Source: JAUWOY01 sp034431315 (GTDB taxonomy: Bacteria; Chloroflexota; Anaerolineae; VGOG01). Taken from it: a DNA stretch of 64,000 nucleotides. The position numbers were made by a program, and so were the translations under genes. Position 1 is the stretch's first letter. Every line of letters starts with the position of its first letter. Of the stretch, positions 37,668 through 45,580 are shown piece after piece. The DNA lies in the NCBI GenBank assembly GCA_034431315.1, contig DAOUDK010000132.1, positions 7,789-71,788 of the forward strand. The letters are read 5' to 3'. Under the pieces are notes generated by a model. That model made no database searches, was not told where the DNA came from, and saw only the letters and a program-made list of their open reading frames with translations.

Positions 37668-38477
37668 ATGCGAATCGTTGTGCCGATAAAACAAGTGCCT
37701 GAAACAAGCAACGTCAAAATGGACCCGGAAACGGGCACGATGATCCGTACTGGCGTGGAGGCCATCGTCAACCCGCTCGATCTCTACGCTATCGAGGCCG
37801 CCTTGCGCCTGCGCGAGCAGGTAGGAGGACAGGTTACAACCCTATCTATGGGGCCAGCCAGCGCGTCGAAAGCGCTGCGAGAGGCGGTTGCGATGGGGTG
37901 TGACGATGGCATACTGCTCAGCGACAAAAAGTTCGCTGGTTCCGATACGTGGGCGACCGCGTATGCCCTGGCGCAGGCCATCAAAAAAATCGGTGCGGTA
38001 GACCTCATCATCTGCGGCGAACGTGCCACCGATGGGGATACAGGCCAGGTGGGACCGGGTATCGCGGCGTTCTTGGACTTGCCGGTGGCGACGTACGTCA
38101 GCCGCATCTACGACGTATCGGCCGACAGCCTGCGTGTGAAGCGGTTGGTCGAAGGCGGCGCGGAGATTCTGTGGACACCCTTGCCAGCGGTTTTGGCTGT
38201 CGTCAAGGAGATCGCTTACCCGCGCCTGCCCACGCTGCGCGGCAAGCAACGCGCCAAGCGCTCCGAGTTGGCGGTGTGGAGGCCTGCCGACATCGAAGCA
38301 AAGATCGAGTGGTTGGGGCTGGAGGGGTCGCCAACACGCGTGGTAAAGATCGACAAACCCCAGGTGGCCCGGCGAGTGGAGTTAATTCGAGCCAAAGACC
38401 CCGCCGACGTAGACCGTGCTGCGACGCGCTTTGTCGAGTTTCTGCGAGAACGGCAGCTCATTGTGTCCAGAGATTAG
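37668..38477 (+). CDS. etfB: electron transfer flavoprotein, beta subunit
   Basis: 269 residues with the ETF-beta fold. The motifs resemble those of bifurcating ETFs: VVPIKQVPETSNVKMDPETG, SMGPASASKALREA, and GERATDGDTGQVGP in the nucleotide-binding region. It is followed by etfA and a GlcD-like dehydrogenase, the same order as the lactate dehydrogenase/Etf genes of Acetobacterium. The preceding 227-base gap (37441-37667) shows no gene or clear promoter. An SD-like AGGAGATGAGGC precedes the ATG. Confidence 0.94.
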   Translation: MRIVVPIKQVPETSNVKMDPETGTMIRTGVEAIVNPLDLYAIEAALRLREQVGGQVTTLSMGPASASKALREAVAMGCDDGILLSDKKFAGSDTWATAYALAQAIKKIGAVDLIICGERATDGDTGQVGPGIAAFLDLPVATYVSRIYDVSADSLRVKRLVEGGAEILWTPLPAVLAVVKEIAYPRLPTLRGKQRAKRSELAVWRPADIEAKIEWLGLEGSPTRVVKIDKPQVARRVELIRAKDPADVDRAATRFVEFLRERQLIVSRD

Positions 38478-38497
38478 CACGATGGGAGTTGGGATGC

Positions 38498-39487
38498 ATG
38501 GAATGGTCAGATATTTGGACATTGGCCGAACAAAAAAATGGCAAGTTGCACGCAGTATCGTTTGAATTACTGACACGGGGGCGCGCACTGGCCGATGCAC
38601 GGGGATGTCGTCTGTGTTCTGTCGTTCTAGGCGACAACATTCCCCAGGCGGAGTTGGATGAGCTGATCGCACGCGGCGCGGATCGTGTCTACATGGTGCA
38701 GCATCCGGCATTGGTGCATTTTCTGGTTCAACCTTACGCGCAGGCTTTGCAATATCTCGTGGAAACCTACCATCCTGAAGTGCTGATTGCCTCGGCGACG
38801 ACGACGGGGCGGACGGTGATGCCGTACCTTTCGATAAAAGTCCACGCGGGATTGACGGCCGATTGCACCGGCCTGGAGATCGATCCAGAGACGGGAGATC
38901 TTTTGCAGACGCGCCCCGCGATTGGGGGGAACATCATGGCAACGATCAAAACGCCCACGGCGCGCCCACAGATGGCGACCGTGCGACCCAAGTCGTCCCC
39001 GCCAGCGCCGCGCGACGCGACACGCTCCGGCGAGATCGTGCCGGTGGAGGTGCCGGAGGAGTTGCTTGCGACGCAGATGCGGTACGATGAGTTCGTGCCC
39101 GACGAGTCGCAGGGGATCGCGATCGAGGATGCAGAGGTGATCGTCGCTGGAGGCCGCGGATTAAAAAAAGCGGAGAACTTTGTACTCATCCAGGAGCTGG
39201 CCAAAGTGTTAGGCGGAAGCGTCGGTGCGTCGCGGGCGGCAGTGGACCGTGGCTGGCAGCCGTATCCGCGCCAGATTGGACTTAGCGGCAAGACGGTCGC
39301 GCCAGAGTTGTATATCGCCTGTGGTATCTCTGGGGCGATCCAGCACCTCGCAGGGATGCAGACAGCGGAGAATATCATTGCCATCAACTCCGACCCCGAC
39401 GCGCAAATCTTCCAGGTGGCCGATTTGGGCATTGTGGGGGATGTATTTGATATATTGCCCGCGGTGATAGAGAAACTTTACGCTTGA
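38498..39487 (+). CDS. etfA: electron transfer flavoprotein, alpha subunit
   Basis: 329 residues. The C-terminal FAD-binding domain is clear (GLSGKTVAPELYIACGISG and INSDPDAQIFQVADLGIVGD). There is no N-terminal ferredoxin domain, unlike LctC of Acetobacterium. The ATG at 38498 is chosen because the upstream part of the open frame overlaps etfB out of frame; a GGGAG lies about 10 bases before it. It forms a heterodimer with EtfB and passes electrons to or from the next gene's product. Confidence 0.94.
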   Translation: MEWSDIWTLAEQKNGKLHAVSFELLTRGRALADARGCRLCSVVLGDNIPQAELDELIARGADRVYMVQHPALVHFLVQPYAQALQYLVETYHPEVLIASATTTGRTVMPYLSIKVHAGLTADCTGLEIDPETGDLLQTRPAIGGNIMATIKTPTARPQMATVRPKSSPPAPRDATRSGEIVPVEVPEELLATQMRYDEFVPDESQGIAIEDAEVIVAGGRGLKKAENFVLIQELAKVLGGSVGASRAAVDRGWQPYPRQIGLSGKTVAPELYIACGISGAIQHLAGMQTAENIIAINSDPDAQIFQVADLGIVGDVFDILPAVIEKLYA

Positions 39488-39502
39488 GCAAGAGGAGCAG
39501 TC

Positions 39503-40921
39503 ATGACGCGGTACAGGCCAGTCACACCTGCGATTGTAGAAGAGCTAAGCAGCATCGTGGAAGAGAAACATGTCATTTATGCCGACGCAGAAAAGATGGA
39601 GGCCTATGCCCACGATGAGGTAGCGGACACCAGCTTTGCGCACATGCCCGATGTGGTTGTGAAACCCGCAAGCGCAAAAGAGATATCGGCCATTATGAAA
39701 CTGGCGAATCGAGAGTTGATTCCCGTCACGCCGCGCGGAGCGGGGTCAGGGCTATCGGGAGGCGCAGTGCCAGTATATGGCGGAATTGTGCTGGCGATGG
39801 AGCGAATGAACCGCATCCTGGAGGTTGACCACGACAACCTGGTTGCCGTGGTCGAGCCAGGCGTGGTCACGAACGCGATCAACGAGGCCATCGAGGAGTA
39901 CGGTTTGTTCTACGCAGGGTATCCAATGAGCGTGGAGACATGCTTTATTGGCGGCAACGTGGCGGAGAATGCAGGTGGAGGCAAAGCGGTCAAGTACGGC
40001 GTGACAAGCCGCTACGTCCTGGGATTGGAAGTGGTGTTACCGACCGGCGAAATCGTCAACTTGGGCGGCAAACGCGTCAAAGACGTGACCGGCTACAACC
40101 TGATCCAACTGATGGTCGGATCAGAAGGCACACTGGGAATCTTCACCGAGATTATCCTCAAATTACTACCTTTGCCTACCTCGAAAGTTGATCTGCTGGT
40201 GCTGTTCAAAGACGTACGTTCTGCGATGGCGATGGTGCCAAAGATTATGACCAACGGACGCATCATCCCCACTGCAATCGAGTTCATGGACAAGCTGTCG
40301 GTGCAGACGACGTGCCGGTACCTGAATGAGGAACTGCCCTACGAACAGGCTGGCGCGATGCTGTTGATCGAGGTGGACGGCAGCAGTGAGACACAGGTGG
40401 AGCGGGAATACGAGACCATTGGCGAACTGTGCTTGGAAAACGACGCGATTGAGGTGTATGTGGCAGACAACTACACCACGCAGGAGCGCGTCTGGGCCGT
40501 GCGACGCAACATCGCGGAAGCGTTCAAGGTCTACAGCCCAGTGCAGAGTCTGGAGGACATTGTGGTGCCATTTGCCCAAATCCCCGATTTGATTCCAGAA
40601 CTTGAACGCTTGTCCGGGAAGTATCCTGTGACGATTCCCTGCTACGGGCACGCAGGCGACGGGAACTTGCACGTGACGGTCGTCAAGCATCCCGATATAC
40701 CTATAGAGGAATGGAGTGAACTGGAACACGCGGTACTGGTGGAGTTGTATCAAGCGACGGCGCGTTTAGGTGGGACCATCAGTGGCGAACATGGCATCGG
40801 CGTCAAGCGACGGGGTTTTCTGCCGATGGTCATGGATGAGACACTTATCGCACTGCACCGCCGGATCAAGGCCGCATTCGACCCGAATCATGTCCTGAAT
40901 CCCGGGAAGATTTTGCCCTAG
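39503..40921 (+). CDS. GlcD/D-lactate dehydrogenase-type FAD oxidoreductase
   Basis: A VAO-family flavoprotein (472 residues) that oxidises a 2-hydroxyacid. The FAD-binding domain shows TPRGAGSGLSGGAVP and GGNVAENAGGGKAVKYG. The C-terminal cap includes CYGHAGDGNLHVTVV and SGEHGIGVKRRG. It lies 15 bases after etfA, so ETF is the probable electron partner, and it may be part of a bifurcating lactate or 2-hydroxyacid dehydrogenase complex. No Fe-S subunit (GlcF) is nearby. An AAGAGGAG SD is present. Confidence 0.93.
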   Translation: MTRYRPVTPAIVEELSSIVEEKHVIYADAEKMEAYAHDEVADTSFAHMPDVVVKPASAKEISAIMKLANRELIPVTPRGAGSGLSGGAVPVYGGIVLAMERMNRILEVDHDNLVAVVEPGVVTNAINEAIEEYGLFYAGYPMSVETCFIGGNVAENAGGGKAVKYGVTSRYVLGLEVVLPTGEIVNLGGKRVKDVTGYNLIQLMVGSEGTLGIFTEIILKLLPLPTSKVDLLVLFKDVRSAMAMVPKIMTNGRIIPTAIEFMDKLSVQTTCRYLNEELPYEQAGAMLLIEVDGSSETQVEREYETIGELCLENDAIEVYVADNYTTQERVWAVRRNIAEAFKVYSPVQSLEDIVVPFAQIPDLIPELERLSGKYPVTIPCYGHAGDGNLHVTVVKHPDIPIEEWSELEHAVLVELYQATARLGGTISGEHGIGVKRRGFLPMVMDETLIALHRRIKAAFDPNHVLNPGKILP

Positions 40922-41243
40922 CATGAGGTTTGACCGTTTGCCGATAACCGCATAATTGAACCCCGATAATCCAAAAGTGTTACCCAATACATACTGGCAT
41001 CCTTTTGTCGCACCACTACATATATGGGCGCAGAGCATGTCCGAAGTTCAATTATGTGATTTATTCGACGGCGGTCAAAGGTCATGTTAAGTCCAGCGTT
41101 CGCTCATTTTTGGGGGAAAATCCAAGATTGAGTCTACTGAAAAAAGCTCCCGCACCCGTCCCCGGGTGCAGAAATCGGCCCGAGGACGGGGCCTCAGAGC
41201 AGGCTTTTTTCAGGGGAGTCAAGATTTGGTCCTTCAAACAAAC
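40922..41243. other. intergenic region between convergent genes
   Basis: Between glcD (plus) and the metallo-hydrolase (minus) no credible gene is seen. A short reading frame at 41005-41517 lacks an SD and overlaps real coding sequence. The notable content is the large hairpin at 41137-41213. Confidence 0.6.
41137..41213. terminator. large bidirectional hairpin with U6 ends
   Basis: CTGAAAAAAGC (41137-41147) pairs perfectly with GCTTTTTTCAG (41203-41213), so both strands end in T6. Inside are two small GC hairpins (GCACCC/GGGTGC at 41152-41169; GGCCC/GGGCC at 41177-41193). An alternative 7-bp pairing also exists, CCCGTCC with GGACGGG (41155-41161, 41184-41190). It probably terminates transcription in both directions; a small structured RNA is possible. 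Confidence 0.55.
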
Positions 41244-41272
41244 AAAGGGCGGAGTAGAGACCTCCGCCCTTT
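41244..41272. terminator. bidirectional rho-independent terminator
   Basis: AAAGGGCGGAG (41244-41254) and CTCCGCCCTTT (41262-41272) form a perfect 11-bp stem with a 7-base loop. On the minus strand it lies 7 bases after the metallo-hydrolase stop. Confidence 0.75.
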
Positions 41273-41279
41273 TCCTTTG

Positions 41280-42155
41280 CTACAGCTTTCCTGGTTCAGG
41301 CGCGACCTCGATCAATTGGTACTCCCCATCCTCTTTCCGCAGATACCCCATTTGGACTCGCGAGTCGTGCTCGAAGATGAGGAGGGCGTCCTTCTCCAGA
41401 GCCCAATTCCTGATGCGGCGTTTGGTCTCAATGGTCTCCAGCGGCTCCACGTCGAAGGCGGAAACCCAGGCCAGGCGCTCCATTTGTATCGTCCAGGAGG
41501 CCAGGTCGCCCAGGTAGATAGCTGTCTCCCCACCTGATTCGATGACCACGCTTTGGTGGGCGCGGGTGTGGCCACGTGTGATCACGCAGCGCACCTCGGA
41601 GGTGACGCGGGTGTCGCCGCAAAGGAGGCGCAACTGACCACGCTCTTCCAGGGGGACGAAGTTCTCGGCCAGGTAGGTGGCTCTGGTGCGCTCGTTGGGG
41701 TAACAGGCATCGGCCCACTCCAGGCGTTGGATCCAGTATTCGGCGCGGGGGAAGGTGGGAACGACCTCGCGGCAACGGTCGGAGACCTTGCCGAACCGCA
41801 GGACGGTGTTCCCGCCGCAGTGGTCGGAGTGGAGGTGGGTGTTAATGACAATCTCGATGTCCTCAGGGGCGAAGCCCAGGCGATGCAAGTCACCGAGCAG
41901 ACGACTCTCGCCAGCAATGCCGTAGATTCCGCGCTCTTTAGGAGACAGCTTATCGCCGAAGCCCGTGTCCACCAGTATCCTTTTGCCCTCTGAGACGACG
42001 AGCAGGCAGTTCAGGGTCATGGGGACTCGGTTCAGCTCGTCGGCCTGAACGACTTTCTCCCAGAGCACCTTGGGCGCCAGCCCGAAGTGTCCCCCGCCAT
42101 CCATCCGGGCGAGGCCATCGCTCACGATGTGCAAGTTCACATTGCCAAGACGCAA
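41280..42155 (-). CDS. MBL-fold metallo-hydrolase
   Basis: A quorum-quenching/lactonase-like metallo-beta-lactamase-fold hydrolase. The metal motif INTHLHSDHCGG and a later ITRGHTRAHQS His are visible. The frame is open upstream to 42374, but that stretch crosses a GC-hairpin and terminator-like DNA. The TTG at 42155, just after GGGAGGGG, is the best start and gives 291 residues beginning LRLGNVNLHIVSDG. A -10-like box lies at 42231. The last gene before a terminator, it follows the mini-regulator genes on the same strand. Substrate unknown. Confidence 0.8.
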   Translation of the reverse strand: MRLGNVNLHIVSDGLARMDGGGHFGLAPKVLWEKVVQADELNRVPMTLNCLLVVSEGKRILVDTGFGDKLSPKERGIYGIAGESRLLGDLHRLGFAPEDIEIVINTHLHSDHCGGNTVLRFGKVSDRCREVVPTFPRAEYWIQRLEWADACYPNERTRATYLAENFVPLEERGQLRLLCGDTRVTSEVRCVITRGHTRAHQSVVIESGGETAIYLGDLASWTIQMERLAWVSAFDVEPLETIETKRRIRNWALEKDALLIFEHDSRVQMGYLRKEDGEYQLIEVAPEPGKL

Positions 42156-42170
42156 CTTTCCCCTCCCACG

Positions 42171-42214
42171 CCCCCCCTCTTTCCCCCCTAACTTTGGGGG
42201 GGATGAAGGGGGGG
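42171..42214. repeat. G/C-run inverted repeat in the metallo-hydrolase leader
   Basis: Two nested pairs of homopolymer arms: C6 (42183-42188) with G7 (42196-42202), and C7 (42171-42177) with G7 (42208-42214). It lies between the -10-like box and the SD. It may slow ribosomes or act as a repeat-element remnant. Confidence 0.55.
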
Positions 42215-42230
42215 CATTACTCTGCCCTCT

Positions 42231-42236
42231 ATTATA
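42231..42236 (-). promoter_or_regulatory. -10-like box TATAAT before the metallo-hydrolase
   Basis: A perfect TATAAT on the minus strand, about 75 bases before the TTG start. No -35 box is at the right distance and no TGn extension is present. It overlaps the T tail of the hairpin at 42244-42280, so support is moderate at best. Confidence 0.35.
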
Positions 42237-42240
42237 CATG

Positions 42241-42410
42241 AAAAGCCCTGTTCTAGCTACTGGCCTAGCTGAACAGGGCTGGGCCTGTGGAATACGAGGC
42301 GAAAGAGACGCGATACGCTGTCCACGATATTCCACAGGGCTGGGTGATCCCCTCAATGGGTGAGCCGGCTGCAAAGCCCTAGACGCTCTTCTGGACCCTA
42401 TGTCGGCTCA
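42241..42410 (-). ncRNA. candidate structured leader/attenuator, three hairpins
   Basis: On the minus strand three stems follow one another. The first is TGAGCCG/CGGCTCA (42404-42410 with 42361-42367). The second is an 11-bp stem, CCTGTGGAATA (42328-42338 with 42284-42294). The third is a 10-bp stem, AGCCCTGTTC/GAACAGGGCT (42271-42280 with 42244-42253), with an inner AGCT pair and a TTTT tail. AGCCCTGT at 42334-42341 could instead pair with the last ACAGGGCT (42244-42251). That gives mutually exclusive folds, as in attenuators. It may simply terminate the mini-regulator transcript. No gene is seen from 42156 to 42488. Confidence 0.4.
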
Positions 42411-42488
42411 ACAAGCCAAAATGGGCGATGCAGCCAGCTCAGTGAGTAAGAAGTTACACGGCTCTAACTCACACGTCCTTATGAAAAA

Positions 42489-42671
42489 TTAACGACGGCT
42501 GTTATTGAGGTATTTGTTCAACATCCTGACGTTGTACCTGCGATGCCCCCCTGGAGTGCGGTAAGGCACCAATCCACCCGCTCTCTCTATCCTGTCCAGA
42601 GTGAACTGGCTCACCCGCAGGTACTTCGCAGCCTCCCTGGCGGTCATGAGGCTTACCCTCTTCCTGGCCAT
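42489..42671 (-). CDS. BldC/MerR-like mini DNA-binding protein, copy C
   Basis: A 60-residue single-domain winged helix-turn-helix protein. It has the recognition part AREAAKYLRVSQFTLDRIE and the wing motif RTPGGHRRY seen in BldC and excisionase-type MerR relatives. It lacks a sensor domain. BldC of Streptomyces binds direct repeats as a head-to-tail chain; a similar mode is inferred here. The leader GAAAGGAGGTGCAAAA is shared with the next two genes. It differs from the copy at 42696 at only a few residues near the C-terminus. Confidence 0.88.
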   Translation of the reverse strand: MARKRVSLMTAREAAKYLRVSQFTLDRIERAGGLVPYRTPGGHRRYNVRMLNKYLNNSRR

Positions 42672-42695
42672 TTTTGCACCTCCTTTCTTTAAGAA

Positions 42696-42878
42696 TTAAC
42701 GGCGGCTGTTATTGAGGTATCTATTCAACATCCTGAGGCTGTACCTGCGATGCCCCCCTGGAGTGCGGTAAGGCACCAATCCACCCGCTCTCTCTATCCT
42801 GTCCAGAGTGAACTGGCTCACCCGTAGGTACTTCGCAGCCTCCCTGGCGGTCATGAGGCTTACCCTCTTCCTGGCCAT
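42696..42878 (-). CDS. BldC/MerR-like mini DNA-binding protein, copy B
   Basis: 60 residues, identical to the copy at 42489 except near the C-terminus (YSLRMLNRYL versus YNVRMLNKYL). The whole ~185-207-bp unit including its SD leader is duplicated almost exactly, so the duplication is recent. It is transcribed between copies A and C. Confidence 0.88.
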   Translation of the reverse strand: MARKRVSLMTAREAAKYLRVSQFTLDRIERAGGLVPYRTPGGHRRYSLRMLNRYLNNSRR

Positions 42879-42880
42879 TT

Positions 42881-43078
42881 TTACACCTCCTTTCTTTGGC
42901 GACGGCTACTGTTGAGGTATCGGTTCAACATCCTGAGGCTGTACCTGCGGTGTCCCCCTGGAGTGCGGTAAGGCACTAACCCGCCCCCCTTATCTATCTT
43001 GCTCAAGGTGAACATGCTAACCCGCAAGTATCTAGCAGCCTCTTTAGCGGTCATGAGATTCATCCTACCTTCCGCCAT
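42881..43078 (-). CDS. BldC/MerR-like mini DNA-binding protein, copy A
   Basis: The first and most divergent of the three, 65 residues from the ATG at 43078, which follows GGAGG. A longer reading from 43114 lacks an SD. The HTH reads AKEAARYLRVSMFTLSKID and the wing RTPGGHRRYSLRML is kept. A basic tail (RRQRKEV) is unique to it. It is the first gene after the repeat-bearing promoter at 43167-43232. It may bind those repeats and control its own operon and the TPR operon (inference). Confidence 0.85.
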   Translation of the reverse strand: MAEGRMNLMTAKEAARYLRVSMFTLSKIDKGGGLVPYRTPGGHRRYSLRMLNRYLNSSRRQRKEV

Positions 43079-43166
43079 TTTTGCACCTCCTTCTCCAAAG
43101 CCCTGATTATCCAAGAACCTCTCCCGAAAGCGGGCGAATGTGCTGTAAACTTAGTGAACTGTCTGC

Positions 43167-43172
43167 ATTATA
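43167..43172 (-). promoter_or_regulatory. extended -10 promoter of the mini-regulator operon
   Basis: On the minus strand TCTGGTATAATGCA has a perfect -10 (43167-43172) with an upstream TGn. No -35 consensus is present. A TTTACCCA box (43192-43199) lies 19 bases upstream. The same arrangement precedes the TPR operon at 48994. An activator-dependent promoter is likely. Confidence 0.65.
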
Positions 43173-43199
43173 CCAGATTACCCTCAGTTTGTGGGTAAA

Positions 43200-43232
43200 A
43201 ATAGTGTGAATTTGGGATGAAGGTTGCGTGAA
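43200..43232 (-). repeat. three 11-bp direct repeats upstream of the mini-regulator promoter
   Basis: Read on the minus strand: TTCACGCAACC (43222-43232), TTCATCCCAAA (43211-43221), TTCACACTATT (43200-43210), directly followed by TTTACCCA. The 11-bp step is one helical turn, so a regulator would bind one DNA face. The same triple repeat occurs at 49027-49059. Confidence 0.75.
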
Positions 43233-43234
43233 AA

Positions 43235-43275
43235 AAGAGCCCCGGTCAGACGCTTAAGGCCTAACCGGAGCTCTT
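43235..43275 (-). terminator. rho-independent terminator after the TPR gene
   Basis: On the minus strand AAGAGC(T)CCGGT pairs with ACCGG(G)GCTCTT and is followed by T6. The stem has one mismatch and encloses a loop with CTTAAG. It lies about 65 bases after the TPR gene stop and is homologous to the palindrome at 49068. Confidence 0.8.
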
Positions 43276-43339
43276 GTTTGCTGTAACCAACCTTACTATA
43301 CAAACAGTCTGTCCACTTCGTATGCAACAAGACCAGCCG

Positions 43340-45487
43340 CTACGGCTGCCTGCGCACCGATCGCCTCACGAAGTCAGCTAACCGTTCCAACAGCGACTTT
43401 GGCGCCTCTGTTTCTGGAGGAGGTGGAGGGGATTCATCGGGCGGCACTGACGGCGACAGGTCTCTCAAGACGTCTTCCAGAGGTGGAGAGGGTTCATCGG
43501 GCAGCACTGACGGCGACAGGCCTCTCAAGACATCCTGAATCTTCTGATCCTCAGGCACGATCTCCAAGGCCCTCTCCAACATATTCCTCGCCCGAACCAG
43601 TTCGCCCTGATGTTCCAGGAATATCGCATATTCCTTCAAGACTACAATGCTGTTGGGATCCAGTTCCAGGGCGCGATCAAAGGCCTCGCATGCGGAGGCA
43701 ATCCTTTCTGGCGCCTTCCGGCGACTCAACCATACAGCGTAAGCTAGCTCTTCCTCAACTCGCTCAAATTGATGGAGTCGCTCTTTAATGGTCTGCGCCT
43801 CGGCCCGGATCTGCTCAGCATTCGGACGTAAAGCCAGCGCTTGCTGGATACGGTCCCAGGCTTTGAAGTAACGTTGCTGTGCCATCAGCAGCGCGGCATA
43901 CTCGCGATGCGCAACGGCATCATCGCGATTCAGCGCAAGGGCGGTGCGGAAGTGATCCTCGGCCATAGCGCGTTGACCCGCATAGCGCAGGGCCACAGCG
44001 TACTCACGGTGCAACATCGCGTTCTTAGGTTCTATTTGCAGCACCGTCTCGAACCGCGGCAGAGCCTCGGCCAGCCGTCCCAGCCGCGCCCAAGCTGTCG
44101 CCAGTCGGCCTTGTAGCCGCGCGCTGGTGGGCAAGCCCTGCAGTGCGGCCTGGAGTTGATTGACTGCCTCCTGATATCGGCCCTGCTCAATAAGCAAGCC
44201 AACGTATTCGTCTAGCAACTCCTCATCGTGGGGCCGCTTCGCCAACACAGCCAGAAAGTACCGTTCGGCTTCCTGCCCGCGCCCTCCTTCATGTAAGAGC
44301 ATGGCGTATTGTCTGTTGGCCTCAAGATGCTGGGGCGCGACCGCCAGGGCGGCTTGCAAGTGTTTCTCGACCTCGTAAGGCCGATCCGGCCACAGCAGCT
44401 CAGCATACGCAACGTGGGCGCCCACATCACTGGCGATGAGACCAAGGGCTTCATCGAGCAATGTGCAAGCAGTCTCTCGATCGGCGGCCGATTGAGCTTG
44501 TGAGACGAGATGCCGGGTCCGCTGCCGCAGTGGTTCGATCTCTGCCTGAAGCGCAAGCCAAGCAGCCTGGTATTCAGGGTTGTCCGGCTCAAGCTCCACA
44601 GCGCGCACCAGGTGGGCTTCGGCCTGGACCAGGCTGCCTTTGCGAACCAGGACGGCAGCTTGCACCCGGTTTGCCAGAGCACACTCTGGTGCCATCTGTA
44701 GTGCTTCTGCTACGAGAACCGCAGCTCCATCCACATCATTCTGTTCCTCCAGCATCAGTTTAGCCAGAGCAGCTTGTCGGTAAGCTTCCCCTTTCTGGTT
44801 GACGCGCCATTTGAGCTCTCTCACACGCTCCTGGAGGCTTACATCATCGGGCTTGATTTCCAACGCGCGTTCTAGAATTGATAGCGCCTCTTTCTCACGC
44901 TTACACCTTTCCAGAAACGTCCCGTAGGCTGTAAGCCAAGTCACGTGGAATGGGTCGGCGTCCAGGGCTGCTCGGTAGCTGCGGTCCGCAGCATCCCACT
45001 CGTCCATGACATCCAGCAAGGCTGCCTGATCAAACAAGGTTTGCCCGTGGCCCGGCGTAGCGGTCAACAACCGTTCAAATGCAGCTTGGGCCTCGGCATA
45101 TCGCCCAAGGCGAGTCAAGAGTAGGGCCTGCAAATGCAGCAAGGAAGTGTCGCTGGGTGTGCTCTCCAGCCCATTATCCAGCCACGCAGCCGATGTCGCT
45201 GCATCATCCGTGACTGCCAGCACTAGCTCTCGCTCGGCGGCTGTCCAGTCCTCCTGCCGCGCCAGGAAAACAACATACTCCATCCGAAAGGTGACATCCG
45301 CAGGATTGAGGCTCAATACCTCCTCGAACAGCCGCGGCGCGGCTTTAGGTTGGTCATGCTCTGCCTTCCAAATGGCCAGGGCCAGCCGGCGCTCGGCCCG
45401 AACCACATCAACCTGCGATAGCGTTACACCACCCTCAACAGATGTGGGGGCTGCCGGACTAACAGGTGTATTTGCCTCTATCATCAT
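43340..45487 (-). CDS. large tetratricopeptide-repeat protein 1
   Basis: About 715 residues, made almost entirely of 34-residue TPR helix pairs from about residue 30 to 640 (for example AVNQLQAALQGLPTSARLQGRLA and AEDHFRTALALNRDDAVAHREYA). A Pro/Glu-rich stretch follows, with a repeated VLRGLSPSVLPDEPSPPLED unit and a basic tail. No signal peptide or membrane segment is seen. TPR solenoids bind other proteins. The ATG at 45487 follows AGGAGG; a longer reading from 45625 would cross the inverted repeat at 45581. It is probably co-transcribed with TPR protein 2. Confidence 0.88.
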   Translation of the reverse strand: MMIEANTPVSPAAPTSVEGGVTLSQVDVVRAERRLALAIWKAEHDQPKAAPRLFEEVLSLNPADVTFRMEYVVFLARQEDWTAAERELVLAVTDDAATSAAWLDNGLESTPSDTSLLHLQALLLTRLGRYAEAQAAFERLLTATPGHGQTLFDQAALLDVMDEWDAADRSYRAALDADPFHVTWLTAYGTFLERCKREKEALSILERALEIKPDDVSLQERVRELKWRVNQKGEAYRQAALAKLMLEEQNDVDGAAVLVAEALQMAPECALANRVQAAVLVRKGSLVQAEAHLVRAVELEPDNPEYQAAWLALQAEIEPLRQRTRHLVSQAQSAADRETACTLLDEALGLIASDVGAHVAYAELLWPDRPYEVEKHLQAALAVAPQHLEANRQYAMLLHEGGRGQEAERYFLAVLAKRPHDEELLDEYVGLLIEQGRYQEAVNQLQAALQGLPTSARLQGRLATAWARLGRLAEALPRFETVLQIEPKNAMLHREYAVALRYAGQRAMAEDHFRTALALNRDDAVAHREYAALLMAQQRYFKAWDRIQQALALRPNAEQIRAEAQTIKERLHQFERVEEELAYAVWLSRRKAPERIASACEAFDRALELDPNSIVVLKEYAIFLEHQGELVRARNMLERALEIVPEDQKIQDVLRGLSPSVLPDEPSPPLEDVLRDLSPSVPPDESPPPPPETEAPKSLLERLADFVRRSVRRQP

Positions 45488-45580
45488 CCATGCCTCCTGA
45501 TGAGTTCCGTTATAGTGTGCAAGACCAACGCGCTCATCCAGAACTTCGTGGTTCTTCGGGATTTCGCAGGGCACAGTATC

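Noticed and set aside
37949..38497. Long upstream extension of the etfA frame
   Set aside because: It overlaps etfB out of frame and has non-ETF, Arg-rich sequence; the ETF-alpha start is at 38498.
42156..42374. N-terminal extension of the metallo-hydrolase to 42374
   Set aside because: It would translate a terminator-like hairpin, a -10-like box and G/C runs, giving a Pro-rich non-family leader; the TTG at 42155 has a good SD.
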